Origin: Prevotella sp. E13-17
GTDB taxonomy: Bacteria; Bacteroidota; Bacteroidia; Bacteroidales; Bacteroidaceae
Length of the DNA stretch: 64,000 bases
Reading direction: 5' to 3'
Assembly: GCF_022024035.1 (NCBI RefSeq)
Contig: NZ_CP091787.1
Location: 1,922,001 to 1,986,000 of the forward strand
Shown: positions 36,195 to 44,185 of the stretch, piece after piece
How the letters are laid out: each line of letters opens with the position of its first letter
How positions within the stretch are numbered: the stretch's first letter is position 1
The notes under the pieces: model-generated
The model's database searches: none
The model's input: the letters and a program-made list of their open reading frames with translations, nothing else
What the model was told of the DNA's origin: nothing
Program-made: the position numbers and the translations under genes

Positions 36195-38558
36195 ATGAAC
36201 AAAATCGTCAGAAAAGAGCAATTCTCAGAGAAAGTTTTTCTCTTTGAGATTGAAGCTCCACTAATTGCGAAGAGCCGCAAAGCAGGCAACTTCGTAATCG
36301 TACGCGTAGGTAGAAACGGTGAGCGCATGCCACTGACCATCGCAGGCGCAAACATTGACAAGGGCACCATTACGCTGGTAGTGCAAGTGGTGGGGCTCTC
36401 TTCCAAGAAATTGGCTGCACTGAATGTTGGTGATTCTGTAGCAGACGTAGTAGGTCCTTTGGGTAATCCAACTAAGATTGAAAACTACGGCACAGTGGTT
36501 TGTGCTGGTGGTGGACTTGGGGTTGCGCCAATGCTTCCTATTATTCAGGCCCTCAAAGCTGCAGGCAACCGTGTTCTCTCTGTGATGGCTGGCCGATCAA
36601 AAGACCTGATTATCCTTGAAGATAAAGTACGCGAAAGTTCTGACGAGGTTATCATCATGACCGACGATGGTAGCTACGGTGAGAAAGGTGTGGTAACCGT
36701 TGGCATAGAAAAATTCATTGAGCAAGAGCATGTAGATAAGATTTTTGCTATCGGTCCTCCCATCATGATGAAGTTCTCAAACCTGACAGCACAAAAGCAC
36801 AACATCCCTTGCGAAGTATCGCTCAATACCATCATGGTGGATGGAACGGGTATGTGTGGTGCTTGCCGACTCACCATCGGTGGCAAGACGAAGTTCGTGT
36901 GTATCGATGGTCCTGAGTTCGATGGCTCACTCGTTGACTGGGACGAGATGTTTAAGCGCATGGGGACCTTCAAGCGTGAGGAGCAGGAGGAATTAGCACA
37001 TTATGAGGAGCATCTTGACAGCATCAACGCTGAGGAAAAGTTCGAAGCCAAGACTACCGATGTCATCATGGATGCTGACCCAACCAACGACACCATAGAG
37101 GTACTCACCGACCGCAATGCCGCCTGGCGTAAGGAACTGCAGCAGAGCATGAAACCCAAGGAGCGCACACAGATAGAGCGCGTGGCAATGCCCGAACTCG
37201 ATCCTGTTTATCGTGCTACCACACGTACTGAAGAAGTGAACATCGGCCTTACCAAGGAGATGGCGATGACTGAGGCTAAGCGTTGTTTGGACTGCGCTAA
37301 GCCAAGTTGTGTGGAGGGCTGTCCGGTGAACATCAACATCCCATCGTTCATCAAGAACATCGAGCGCGGACAGTTCCTTGCAGCCGCCAAGGTACTTAAG
37401 AACACCTCAGCACTTCCTGCAGTCTGTGGACGTGTTTGCCCACAAGAGAAACAATGTGAGAGCAAGTGTATCCATTTGAAGATGAACTCAAAGCCTGTTG
37501 CTATTGGCTATCTAGAACGATTTGCTGCTGATTATGAGCGTGAGAGTGGTAACGTTAGCTTGCCTGAGATCGCCCCAGCTAACGGCATTAAAATTGCAGT
37601 CGTAGGTTCTGGTCCTGCCGGACTGAGCTTTGCAGGCGACATGGTGAAGAAGGGATATGATGTCTATGTATTTGAAGCTCTACATGAAATTGGTGGAGTT
37701 CTGAAATATGGAATTCCCGAATTCCGTTTGCCCAACAAGATTGTAGACGTCGAAATCGAGAATCTTGCAAAGATGGGAGTCCATTTCCAAACCGATGTGA
37801 TTATTGGTAAAACAATTAGCATCGAACAGCTTGAAGACCAGGGATTTAAAGGAATCTTTGTTGGCTCTGGTGCTGGTCTTCCCAACTTCATGAATATTCC
37901 AGGCGAAAACTCTATCAACATTATGTCAAGCAACGAGTATCTCACTCGTGTGAACTTGATGGATGCCGCCAACCCCAAGACTGACACTCCATTGAATCCT
38001 GCCAAAAGCGTACTTGTGGTAGGTGGTGGTAACACCGCCATGGATTCTTGCCGTACAGCCAAGCGCTTAGGTGCTGAAGTCACATTGGTTTATCGTCGTT
38101 CTGAGGTTGAGATGCCTGCTCGTCTTGAAGAAGTAAAACATGCCAAGGAAGAGGGCATCAAGTTTCTCACCCTGCATAACCCCATTGAGTATATTGCCGA
38201 CGACCAGGGCGCCGTTAAGCAGGCCGTTCTACAAGTGATGGAGTTGGGTGAACCCGATGCATCAGGTCGCCGCAGTCCAGTTCCCATAGAAGGTAAGACG
38301 GTAACTCTCGATGTTGATCAAGTTATTGTCGCCGTTGGTGTATCTCCCAATCCGCTCGTACCAAAATCTATCGAAGGTCTTGAGTTAGGTCGAAAGAACA
38401 CTATCGTAGTTTCTGAGAAGATGCAATCTTCTCGTAATGAAATTTTCGCTGGTGGTGATATCGTGCGTGGTGGTGCAACTGTTATCCTTGCCATGGGCGA
38501 TGGACGTCGCGCTGCTCAAAACATGGATGCTTATTTGCAAGCAAAGAATAAAGAATAA
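36195..38558 (+). CDS. Fused NfnAB-like / PyrK-GltD-type oxidoreductase
   Basis: A 787-residue flavoprotein made of two fused subunits. The N-terminal half (1-280) is a PyrK/NfnA-like ferredoxin-NADP reductase module with an FAD/NAD fold and a [2Fe-2S] cysteine cluster (GTGMCGACRLTIGGKTKFVC). The C-terminal half is GltD/NfnB-like: CLDCAKPSCVEGCPVN and CGRVCPQEKQCESKC bind [4Fe-4S], VVGSGPAGLSFAG binds FAD, VVGGGNTAMDSCRTAKRLGA binds NAD(P)H. Databases often name it dihydroorotate dehydrogenase electron-transfer subunit/glutamate synthase. No gltB or pyrD is adjacent, so an NADH-dependent ferredoxin:NADP bifurcating role is at least as likely (inference). Confidence 0.85.
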   Translation: MNKIVRKEQFSEKVFLFEIEAPLIAKSRKAGNFVIVRVGRNGERMPLTIAGANIDKGTITLVVQVVGLSSKKLAALNVGDSVADVVGPLGNPTKIENYGTVVCAGGGLGVAPMLPIIQALKAAGNRVLSVMAGRSKDLIILEDKVRESSDEVIIMTDDGSYGEKGVVTVGIEKFIEQEHVDKIFAIGPPIMMKFSNLTAQKHNIPCEVSLNTIMVDGTGMCGACRLTIGGKTKFVCIDGPEFDGSLVDWDEMFKRMGTFKREEQEELAHYEEHLDSINAEEKFEAKTTDVIMDADPTNDTIEVLTDRNAAWRKELQQSMKPKERTQIERVAMPELDPVYRATTRTEEVNIGLTKEMAMTEAKRCLDCAKPSCVEGCPVNINIPSFIKNIERGQFLAAAKVLKNTSALPAVCGRVCPQEKQCESKCIHLKMNSKPVAIGYLERFAADYERESGNVSLPEIAPANGIKIAVVGSGPAGLSFAGDMVKKGYDVYVFEALHEIGGVLKYGIPEFRLPNKIVDVEIENLAKMGVHFQTDVIIGKTISIEQLEDQGFKGIFVGSGAGLPNFMNIPGENSINIMSSNEYLTRVNLMDAANPKTDTPLNPAKSVLVVGGGNTAMDSCRTAKRLGAEVTLVYRRSEVEMPARLEEVKHAKEEGIKFLTLHNPIEYIADDQGAVKQAVLQVMELGEPDASGRRSPVPIEGKTVTLDVDQVIVAVGVSPNPLVPKSIEGLELGRKNTIVVSEKMQSSRNEIFAGGDIVRGGATVILAMGDGRRAAQNMDAYLQAKNKE

Positions 38559-38566
38559 AAGATAAG

Positions 38567-38626
38567 AAAGTGAATATTTTACTACCAATGTATCATTGTT
38601 TTGGCAAGTAAATATTCACTTTTTTT
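38567..38626 (+). terminator. Terminator after the NfnAB-like gene
   Basis: AAAGTGAATATTT at 38567 pairs with AAATATTCACTTT ending near 38623, then T-rich. The loop is large (about 22 nt). Confidence 0.7.
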
Positions 38627-38647
38627 GTGGAATTATAACCATAAATT

Positions 38648-39016
38648 ATGAACGGATTATATACAATTATACTACTCATACTTAGCAATGTATTCATGAC
38701 ACTTGCGTGGTATGGACATCTTAAACTTCAGGAAACAGGCATTAGCAGCAATTGGCCACTCATCGGTATCATCGTATTCTCTTGGGGCATTGCTTTTCTC
38801 GAATACTGTTGTCAAGTGCCAGCCAACCGCATGGGGTTCATCGGCAATGGAGGACCATTCTCCTTGGTACAGTTGAAAGTGGTACAAGAGTGTATCTCAC
38901 TGGCGGTCTTTGCTGTTATAGCTAACATTTTGTTTCAGGGAGACCATCTTCATTGGAACCATATTTTGGCTTTTTTTCTAATAATATGTGCCGTCTATCT
39001 GGTGTTCATGAAATAA
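38648..39016 (+). CDS. DUF486 (DMT superfamily) membrane protein
   Basis: A 122-residue protein with four hydrophobic helices and the DUF486 landmarks TLAWYGHLKL, FLEYCCQVPANRMG and FSLVQLKVVQE. It is a small multidrug-resistance-sized relative of the DMT superfamily; transport is not shown. It is followed by ttcA after 7 bp. Confidence 0.88.
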   Translation: MNGLYTIILLILSNVFMTLAWYGHLKLQETGISSNWPLIGIIVFSWGIAFLEYCCQVPANRMGFIGNGGPFSLVQLKVVQECISLAVFAVIANILFQGDHLHWNHILAFFLIICAVYLVFMK

Positions 39017-39023
39017 AGAATAA

Positions 39024-39794
39024 ATGCGTACAGAAATAGAAAAATTAGAAAAGTATCTGCGCAATCGCTTTGTTAAAGCGTTTGCCACCTATCATCTTAT
39101 AGCCGATAACGATTATATCCTTGTTGCCCTCTCTGGTGGCAAGGATTCTCTTTGTTTATTAGAACTATTAGCTAAACGTGCAAAAATACAACATCCCCGA
39201 TTCAAGGTTGACGCGGTACATGTAAGAATGGAAAACATCAAGTACGAGACATCTACAGACTATCTGCAGCAGTTCTGCAATGAGTTAGGTGTTCATCTTC
39301 ATATATGTACCACCCACTTTATTGTAGATGACAAATCAACTACAACATTAATAAGCGGAAACAAAAAACTTAAAAAACAGAAGCAACCCTGTTTTCTATG
39401 CTCATGGTATCGTCGAAAGAAAATATTTGATTTAGCACAAGAATTAGGATGTAATAAGATTGCCTTGGGGCATCATCAGGATGACATACTCCATACAGCA
39501 CTCATGAATCTATTCTATGAAGGGCGATTTGGTACGATGCCAGCTCTCTTACAAATGAAAAAGATGCCTCTTCAAATCATACGTCCCCTCTGTCTCATAA
39601 AAGAATCCGACATACAGCAATACGCAGAATTGCGTGGATACCAAAGACAAATCAAATTATGTCCCTATGAACATGAGAGTAATCGCACTTTTATCAAACA
39701 TTTATACGATAAAGTAGAACAAATGAATCCAGAGACACGACATAGTCTCTGGAACGCACTCGTAAGAGAAGGAAAACTAATTGAAAATTCTTAA
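39024..39794 (+). CDS. ttcA: tRNA 2-thiocytidine biosynthesis protein, TtcA family
   Basis: A 256-residue PP-loop ATPase. SGGKDS is at 37-42, the cluster-binding CxxC is in QPCFLCSWYRRK (about 119-130), a third cysteine is in IKLCPYEHE, and LGHHQDDILHTALMNLFYEG is typical of TtcA. It thiolates C32 of some tRNAs using a [4Fe-4S] cluster. It belongs to a short operon with the DUF486 gene. Confidence 0.9.
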   Translation: MRTEIEKLEKYLRNRFVKAFATYHLIADNDYILVALSGGKDSLCLLELLAKRAKIQHPRFKVDAVHVRMENIKYETSTDYLQQFCNELGVHLHICTTHFIVDDKSTTTLISGNKKLKKQKQPCFLCSWYRRKKIFDLAQELGCNKIALGHHQDDILHTALMNLFYEGRFGTMPALLQMKKMPLQIIRPLCLIKESDIQQYAELRGYQRQIKLCPYEHESNRTFIKHLYDKVEQMNPETRHSLWNALVREGKLIENS

Positions 39795-39843
39795 ATTCAG
39801 TTAATAATACATTCCCTTTATATTATTGTATAATAATAATTTG

Positions 39844-39851
39844 TACCTTTG
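39844..39851 (+). promoter_or_regulatory. -7 box of the PD40 protein gene
   Basis: TAccTTTG, 22 nt before the start codon at 39874. Confidence 0.6.
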
Positions 39852-39873
39852 TTTGTCCAAACAATGAAAAGCG

Positions 39874-40932
39874 ATGAAAAGATATATTTCTCTTCTATTA
39901 GTTGGAGTCCTACTAATACCTATCAGTGTTTCTGCACAGAATAAAAAGTCAAAAAGAAACAATAAAAAGCCAACAGTCGAAACTGTTCAAGAAGATCCAC
40001 GCATTGCTCAAATGTTGGCAGCCACCCAAAAGATTATGTTCATCGACAGCTTGGTTGTTAACTTGGACGATTTCATGCGTTTTATTCCTATCGCCAAAGA
40101 TTGTGGCACACTAGTACAAAACAACAATCTCGGACAATTCACCAACGAGTTAAAAGATTTCCGACTGACGACCATCTTTGATGCAAAAGACTCGCTTTCA
40201 CATCTTTATGTGAGTGATTACATAGGCAATAGATGGAGCCCCCCGGTTGTCGCAAAGGGTATCAATAAAGAAGCAGATGCAAACAATCCATTTATGATGC
40301 CCGATGGCACCACTCTCTATTTTTCACAAAAAGGGGCCAACAGCCTTGGTGGCTATGATATTTTTGTGACTCGCTACGATGGCAGCGAAGGCACATTTCT
40401 AAAACCCGAGAACCTAGGCATGCCCTTCGCATCAACTGCCAATGATTATTTCTATGCGATCGATGAGTTCAACAATCTAGGCTATTTTGTGACAGACCGT
40501 CATCAACCACAAGGCAAAGTTTGCATCTACGTGTTCATACCTAACGACACACGTCAAGTGTATCCATCGGAAGCTTATTCAGAAAGCGAACTCCGTGCAC
40601 TGGCAGACATCAGCTGTATAGCCAACACATGGGACAAATCCGACCTACGAAAAGCAGCCGTCAACCGATATCGCGAAGCACGACAGAATGTTAATGTCAC
40701 ACACACAAAAATAGTCAGTGAGTTCTCTTCTGAGTTAGACGATCTTCGTCACCAAGCAGAGGTACTCAGCAAGGCATTACGCATGGCACGCAACTACTAT
40801 GCTCGTGCTAATGAAAACGAACGACAGACCCTTCGCACCGAGATTCTAAACAGCGAACAAGAGTTAGAACAGTTACAATTGCTGATTCGCAAGAAGGAAA
40901 AAGAAGAACAAAACGACACCTTACTCCAATAA
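39874..40932 (+). CDS. Exported PD40 (TolB-like propeller) protein
   Basis: A 352-residue exported protein: signal peptide (MKRYISLLLVGVLLIPISVS), a lysine-rich linker, then PD40-type blades (NNPFMMPDGTTLYFSQKGAN, GGYDIFVTRYDGSEG, YFYAIDEFNNLGYFVTDR) and a C-terminal coiled coil (about 270-350). OmpA-linked PD40 proteins act in T9SS or envelope assembly, but the OmpA domain is absent here, so the role stays open. Confidence 0.8.
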   Translation: MKRYISLLLVGVLLIPISVSAQNKKSKRNNKKPTVETVQEDPRIAQMLAATQKIMFIDSLVVNLDDFMRFIPIAKDCGTLVQNNNLGQFTNELKDFRLTTIFDAKDSLSHLYVSDYIGNRWSPPVVAKGINKEADANNPFMMPDGTTLYFSQKGANSLGGYDIFVTRYDGSEGTFLKPENLGMPFASTANDYFYAIDEFNNLGYFVTDRHQPQGKVCIYVFIPNDTRQVYPSEAYSESELRALADISCIANTWDKSDLRKAAVNRYREARQNVNVTHTKIVSEFSSELDDLRHQAEVLSKALRMARNYYARANENERQTLRTEILNSEQELEQLQLLIRKKEKEEQNDTLLQ

Positions 40933-40950
40933 ACATAAATACTAATCGCT

Positions 40951-41826
40951 ATGGAAAAGAAAAAATTTGCACCTTCAGAGCTCATCATCAATACCGATGG
41001 TTCATGTTTTCATCTGCATCTCAAACCAGAACAATTGGCCGATAAAGTGATACTCGTAGGCGACCCAGCACGTGTAGATACCGTTGCTGCCCATTTTGAC
41101 ACTAAGGAATGCGAGGTGAGTAGTCGTGAGTTCCACACCATCACCGGTAATTATAAGGGCAAACGCATCACCGTTCAGAGTCACGGCATCGGTTGTGACA
41201 ATATCGATATTGTGGTCAACGAACTCGACACCCTTGCTAACATCAATTATAACACACGCGAAGAGCACGAAGAGCACCGCACACTCACAATGGTACGCAT
41301 CGGCACTTGTGGCGGTCTGCAACCCAACACGCCAACAGGAACCTTTGTTGCATCGGTCAAAAGCATTGGATTTGACGGACTACTCAATTATTATGCAGGT
41401 CGCAACGTTGTTTGCGACATCCAGATGGAACAGGCTTTTCGCGAGCATATGAAATGGAACCCAATCAAGGGCGCGCCCTATGTAGCTGTGGCCGACAAAG
41501 AACTCATTAACCAAGTAGCTCAGAATGACATGGTGCGGGGCTATACCATCTCATGTGGTGGTTTTTATGGTCCTCAGGGACGTGTACTCCGCGCCGATAT
41601 CGAAGACCCACAGCAGAACGAAAAGATTGAATCATTCGAATATGAAAACATGCGCATTTGTAACTTTGAAATGGAATCCTCTGCTCTTGCCGGTCTTGCC
41701 ACCCTGTTGGGCCATCGCGCCATGACCTGTTGCATGGTAATTGCCAACAGATACGCCAAGCAGATGAACACCGAATATAAAAACACGATAGATACGCTTA
41801 TCACAAAAGTTCTTGACAGAATTTAA
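40951..41826 (+). CDS. Nucleoside phosphorylase (uridine phosphorylase-like)
   Basis: A 291-residue NP-I family enzyme. It shows ILVGDPARVD, SHGIGCDNIDIVVNEL, VRIGTCGGLQ and the substrate-site CNFEMESSALAGLA, the pattern of uridine/purine phosphorylases used in nucleoside salvage. The exact base preference is not readable. It is 18 bp after the PD40 gene and 26 bp before the aldolase. Confidence 0.9.
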   Translation: MEKKKFAPSELIINTDGSCFHLHLKPEQLADKVILVGDPARVDTVAAHFDTKECEVSSREFHTITGNYKGKRITVQSHGIGCDNIDIVVNELDTLANINYNTREEHEEHRTLTMVRIGTCGGLQPNTPTGTFVASVKSIGFDGLLNYYAGRNVVCDIQMEQAFREHMKWNPIKGAPYVAVADKELINQVAQNDMVRGYTISCGGFYGPQGRVLRADIEDPQQNEKIESFEYENMRICNFEMESSALAGLATLLGHRAMTCCMVIANRYAKQMNTEYKNTIDTLITKVLDRI

Positions 41827-41852
41827 TCATATAATAAACGGATAACTATATA

Positions 41853-42884
41853 ATGACTTCATTCGAAAGCGATTACAACAACGGAGCACACCCTTTTGTG
41901 CTTCGGCAACTTATTGAAACCAACAATTCAAATAGTTCTTCTTACGGCTCTGATATATGGAGCGAACAAGCTCGTCAGAAAATCCGTAAAGCTTGTCAGA
42001 CACCAGATGCAGACATCTACTTCCTCGTTGGTGGTACACAAACCAATGCCACCGTCATTGATGGCGTTCTCACAGGCTATGAGGGTGTTATTGCCGTCGA
42101 GTCCGGCCATATCAATGTACATGAGTCAGGTGCTGTAGAGGCTTTCGGACATAAAGTTATTACCATACCCGCTCACAATGGTAAAATGACTGCCGAAGAT
42201 CTTCGTGCCTTCCACAATAGGTTCTATGCCGACTCATCCTACGAGCATATGGTCATACCCGGTATTGTATATATTACAATGCCTACTGAACTGGGGACTA
42301 TTTATAATGCTTCTGAAATAGAGGCTATCTATAATCTTTGTCAGGAGTACGAGATTCCACTCTACATTGATGGCGCTCGCCTAGGTTATGGTTTAATGTC
42401 TGAAAAATGCGATTTTGACCTGCCATGGCTTGCCCACCATTGTGATGTATTCTATATTGGTGGCACAAAACAGGGGGCACTGTGTGGTGAAGCCGTAGTA
42501 TTCCCACGGAATAACGCCCCACGACATTTCTTCAACATTATCAAACAGCATGGAGCCCTTATGGCCAAAAGCCGATTGGCAGGTGTACAGTTCGACGCAC
42601 TCTTTACAGACAACCTGTATTTCGATTTATCCAAACATGCCATTAATAAGGCTATGCAACTTCGTCAACTGTTCTCTGAAGCCAACATTCCCATTAAGGA
42701 ATCTCCCACCAACCAGCAGTTTGTAACCCTCTCCCATCAACAGATGGAATATCTTAAATCAAAAATTCTTTTCGAGACATGGGAGCCCGTAGATGAAACT
42801 CACTCACTATGTCGATTCGTCACCAGTTGGGCCACCACCGACGAGGATATGAATCTATTGTCAGAAGCACTTAAGCAGTTATGA
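41853..42884 (+). CDS. ltaE: Low-specificity L-threonine aldolase-like PLP enzyme
   Basis: A 343-residue fold-type I PLP enzyme that cleaves threonine to glycine and acetaldehyde. Landmarks are GGTQTNATVIDGVL, IDGARLGYGLMSEKCD and the PLP lysine in YIGGTKQGALCGEAVVF (about 203-219). Its last bases overlap mnmE (ATGA). Confidence 0.92.
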   Translation: MTSFESDYNNGAHPFVLRQLIETNNSNSSSYGSDIWSEQARQKIRKACQTPDADIYFLVGGTQTNATVIDGVLTGYEGVIAVESGHINVHESGAVEAFGHKVITIPAHNGKMTAEDLRAFHNRFYADSSYEHMVIPGIVYITMPTELGTIYNASEIEAIYNLCQEYEIPLYIDGARLGYGLMSEKCDFDLPWLAHHCDVFYIGGTKQGALCGEAVVFPRNNAPRHFFNIIKQHGALMAKSRLAGVQFDALFTDNLYFDLSKHAINKAMQLRQLFSEANIPIKESPTNQQFVTLSHQQMEYLKSKILFETWEPVDETHSLCRFVTSWATTDEDMNLLSEALKQL

Positions 42885-44161
42885 ACGACACAATCTGTGC
42901 TCTCGCCACAGCCACAGGTGGCGCCATAGGAATCATAAGAATCTCAGGCCCTCAAGCGCTTGAGATTCTTTCTCGTGTGTTTAGTAAGGACATCAGCAAT
43001 GCCCAACCCAATACCATACACTACGGCAACATCAACGATGGTTCAGAGATTATCGACGAAGTCCTCGTCAGCATCTTCCGTGCACCTCATAGTTACACAG
43101 GCGAAGACTGCGCAGAAATATCATGCCACGGTTCAAGCTATATACTCAACCGTATGCTTACCCTACTCATAGAGAACGGATGCCAACAGGCAGGCCCAGG
43201 TGAATTCACGCAGCGAGCCTACCTCAATGGTAAGATGGATCTCTCGCAAGCCGAGGCTGTTGCCGATCTGATAGCTTCCAACAACAAGGCCACTCACCAG
43301 ATAGCCATGAGTCAGTTGCGTGGCCATTTCTCTTCCAAGCTGGCTCAACTGCGCGAACAACTTCTGAAACTCACCTCAATGCTCGAACTCGAACTCGACT
43401 TTTCAGACCACGAAGATCTTGAGTTTGCCGACCGCAGTGAGTTACTGGAACTTGCAGAAACTATTGACAATCACATCACTCATCTGGCCAACAGCTTCCA
43501 GACAGGCAATGCCCTGAAGAACGGCATCCCTGTAGCTATTATAGGTGCGCCAAACGTAGGTAAAAGCACCCTTCTCAATGCTCTTCTAGGCGAAGAGCGC
43601 GCCATTGTTTCTGACATACAAGGTACTACCCGCGATGCCATCGAAGACACCATCCAGTTGGGAGGTGTCACCTTCCGCTTCATCGATACTGCAGGCATCC
43701 GCCATACTGATGATCAGATAGAGAGTCTCGGCATCCAACGCTCAAAAGCAGCAGCCCAGAGTGCCCGTATTATCCTGCTCATGACAGAGCCCGGTGTACC
43801 CTATCCAGATATAGAGACACACGACAACCAGACCGTCATACGCATTGAGAACAAAACAGATGCCTTCCAAGCCAAATTCGGCATAGGCCTCGAAAACCTG
43901 AAGCAACAACTCATCAATTCTGCACCCAAAACCTCCGACTCCGACATCATTATAACCAATACCCGCCACTACGATGCCTTAGTACGTGCCCACCAGCACA
44001 TCCAGCGTGTCATCGAAGGCCTCAATATACAAATAAGCGGCGACCTCTTGAGCGAAGACCTTCGCCAGACCATCGACACCCTATCCGAAATCACCGGCGG
44101 CCAGATCACACCCAACGAAGTCTTAGGAAACATATTCAAGCACTTCTGCGTCGGAAAGTAG
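42881..44161 (+). CDS. mnmE: tRNA modification GTPase MnmE
   Basis: A 426-residue GTPase which, with MnmG, modifies U34 of several tRNAs. It has the N-terminal formyl-THF binding fold (ATATGGAIGIIRISG), G1 GAPNVGKSTL, switch II DTAGIRHTDD, and the C-terminal CxGK motif FKHFCVGK. It starts within the ltaE stop (ATGA). Its last 18 bases are a plausible attachment site, and the accessory island begins directly after it. Confidence 0.96.
   Translation: MNDTICALATATGGAIGIIRISGPQALEILSRVFSKDISNAQPNTIHYGNINDGSEIIDEVLVSIFRAPHSYTGEDCAEISCHGSSYILNRMLTLLIENGCQQAGPGEFTQRAYLNGKMDLSQAEAVADLIASNNKATHQIAMSQLRGHFSSKLAQLREQLLKLTSMLELELDFSDHEDLEFADRSELLELAETIDNHITHLANSFQTGNALKNGIPVAIIGAPNVGKSTLLNALLGEERAIVSDIQGTTRDAIEDTIQLGGVTFRFIDTAGIRHTDDQIESLGIQRSKAAAQSARIILLMTEPGVPYPDIETHDNQTVIRIENKTDAFQAKFGIGLENLKQQLINSAPKTSDSDIIITNTRHYDALVRAHQHIQRVIEGLNIQISGDLLSEDLRQTIDTLSEITGGQITPNEVLGNIFKHFCVGK
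44144..44161 (+). other. Putative attachment site at the mnmE 3' end (attL-like)
   Basis: TTCTGCGTCGGAAAGTAG encodes the end of MnmE (FCVGK and stop). Near-copies recur at 50016-50033 and 50035-50052. The 3' end of mnmE/trmE is a known integration target of genomic islands such as SGI1. Confidence 0.6.
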
Positions 44162-44185
44162 AATGTTTCTTTAAGTACTCAATGC

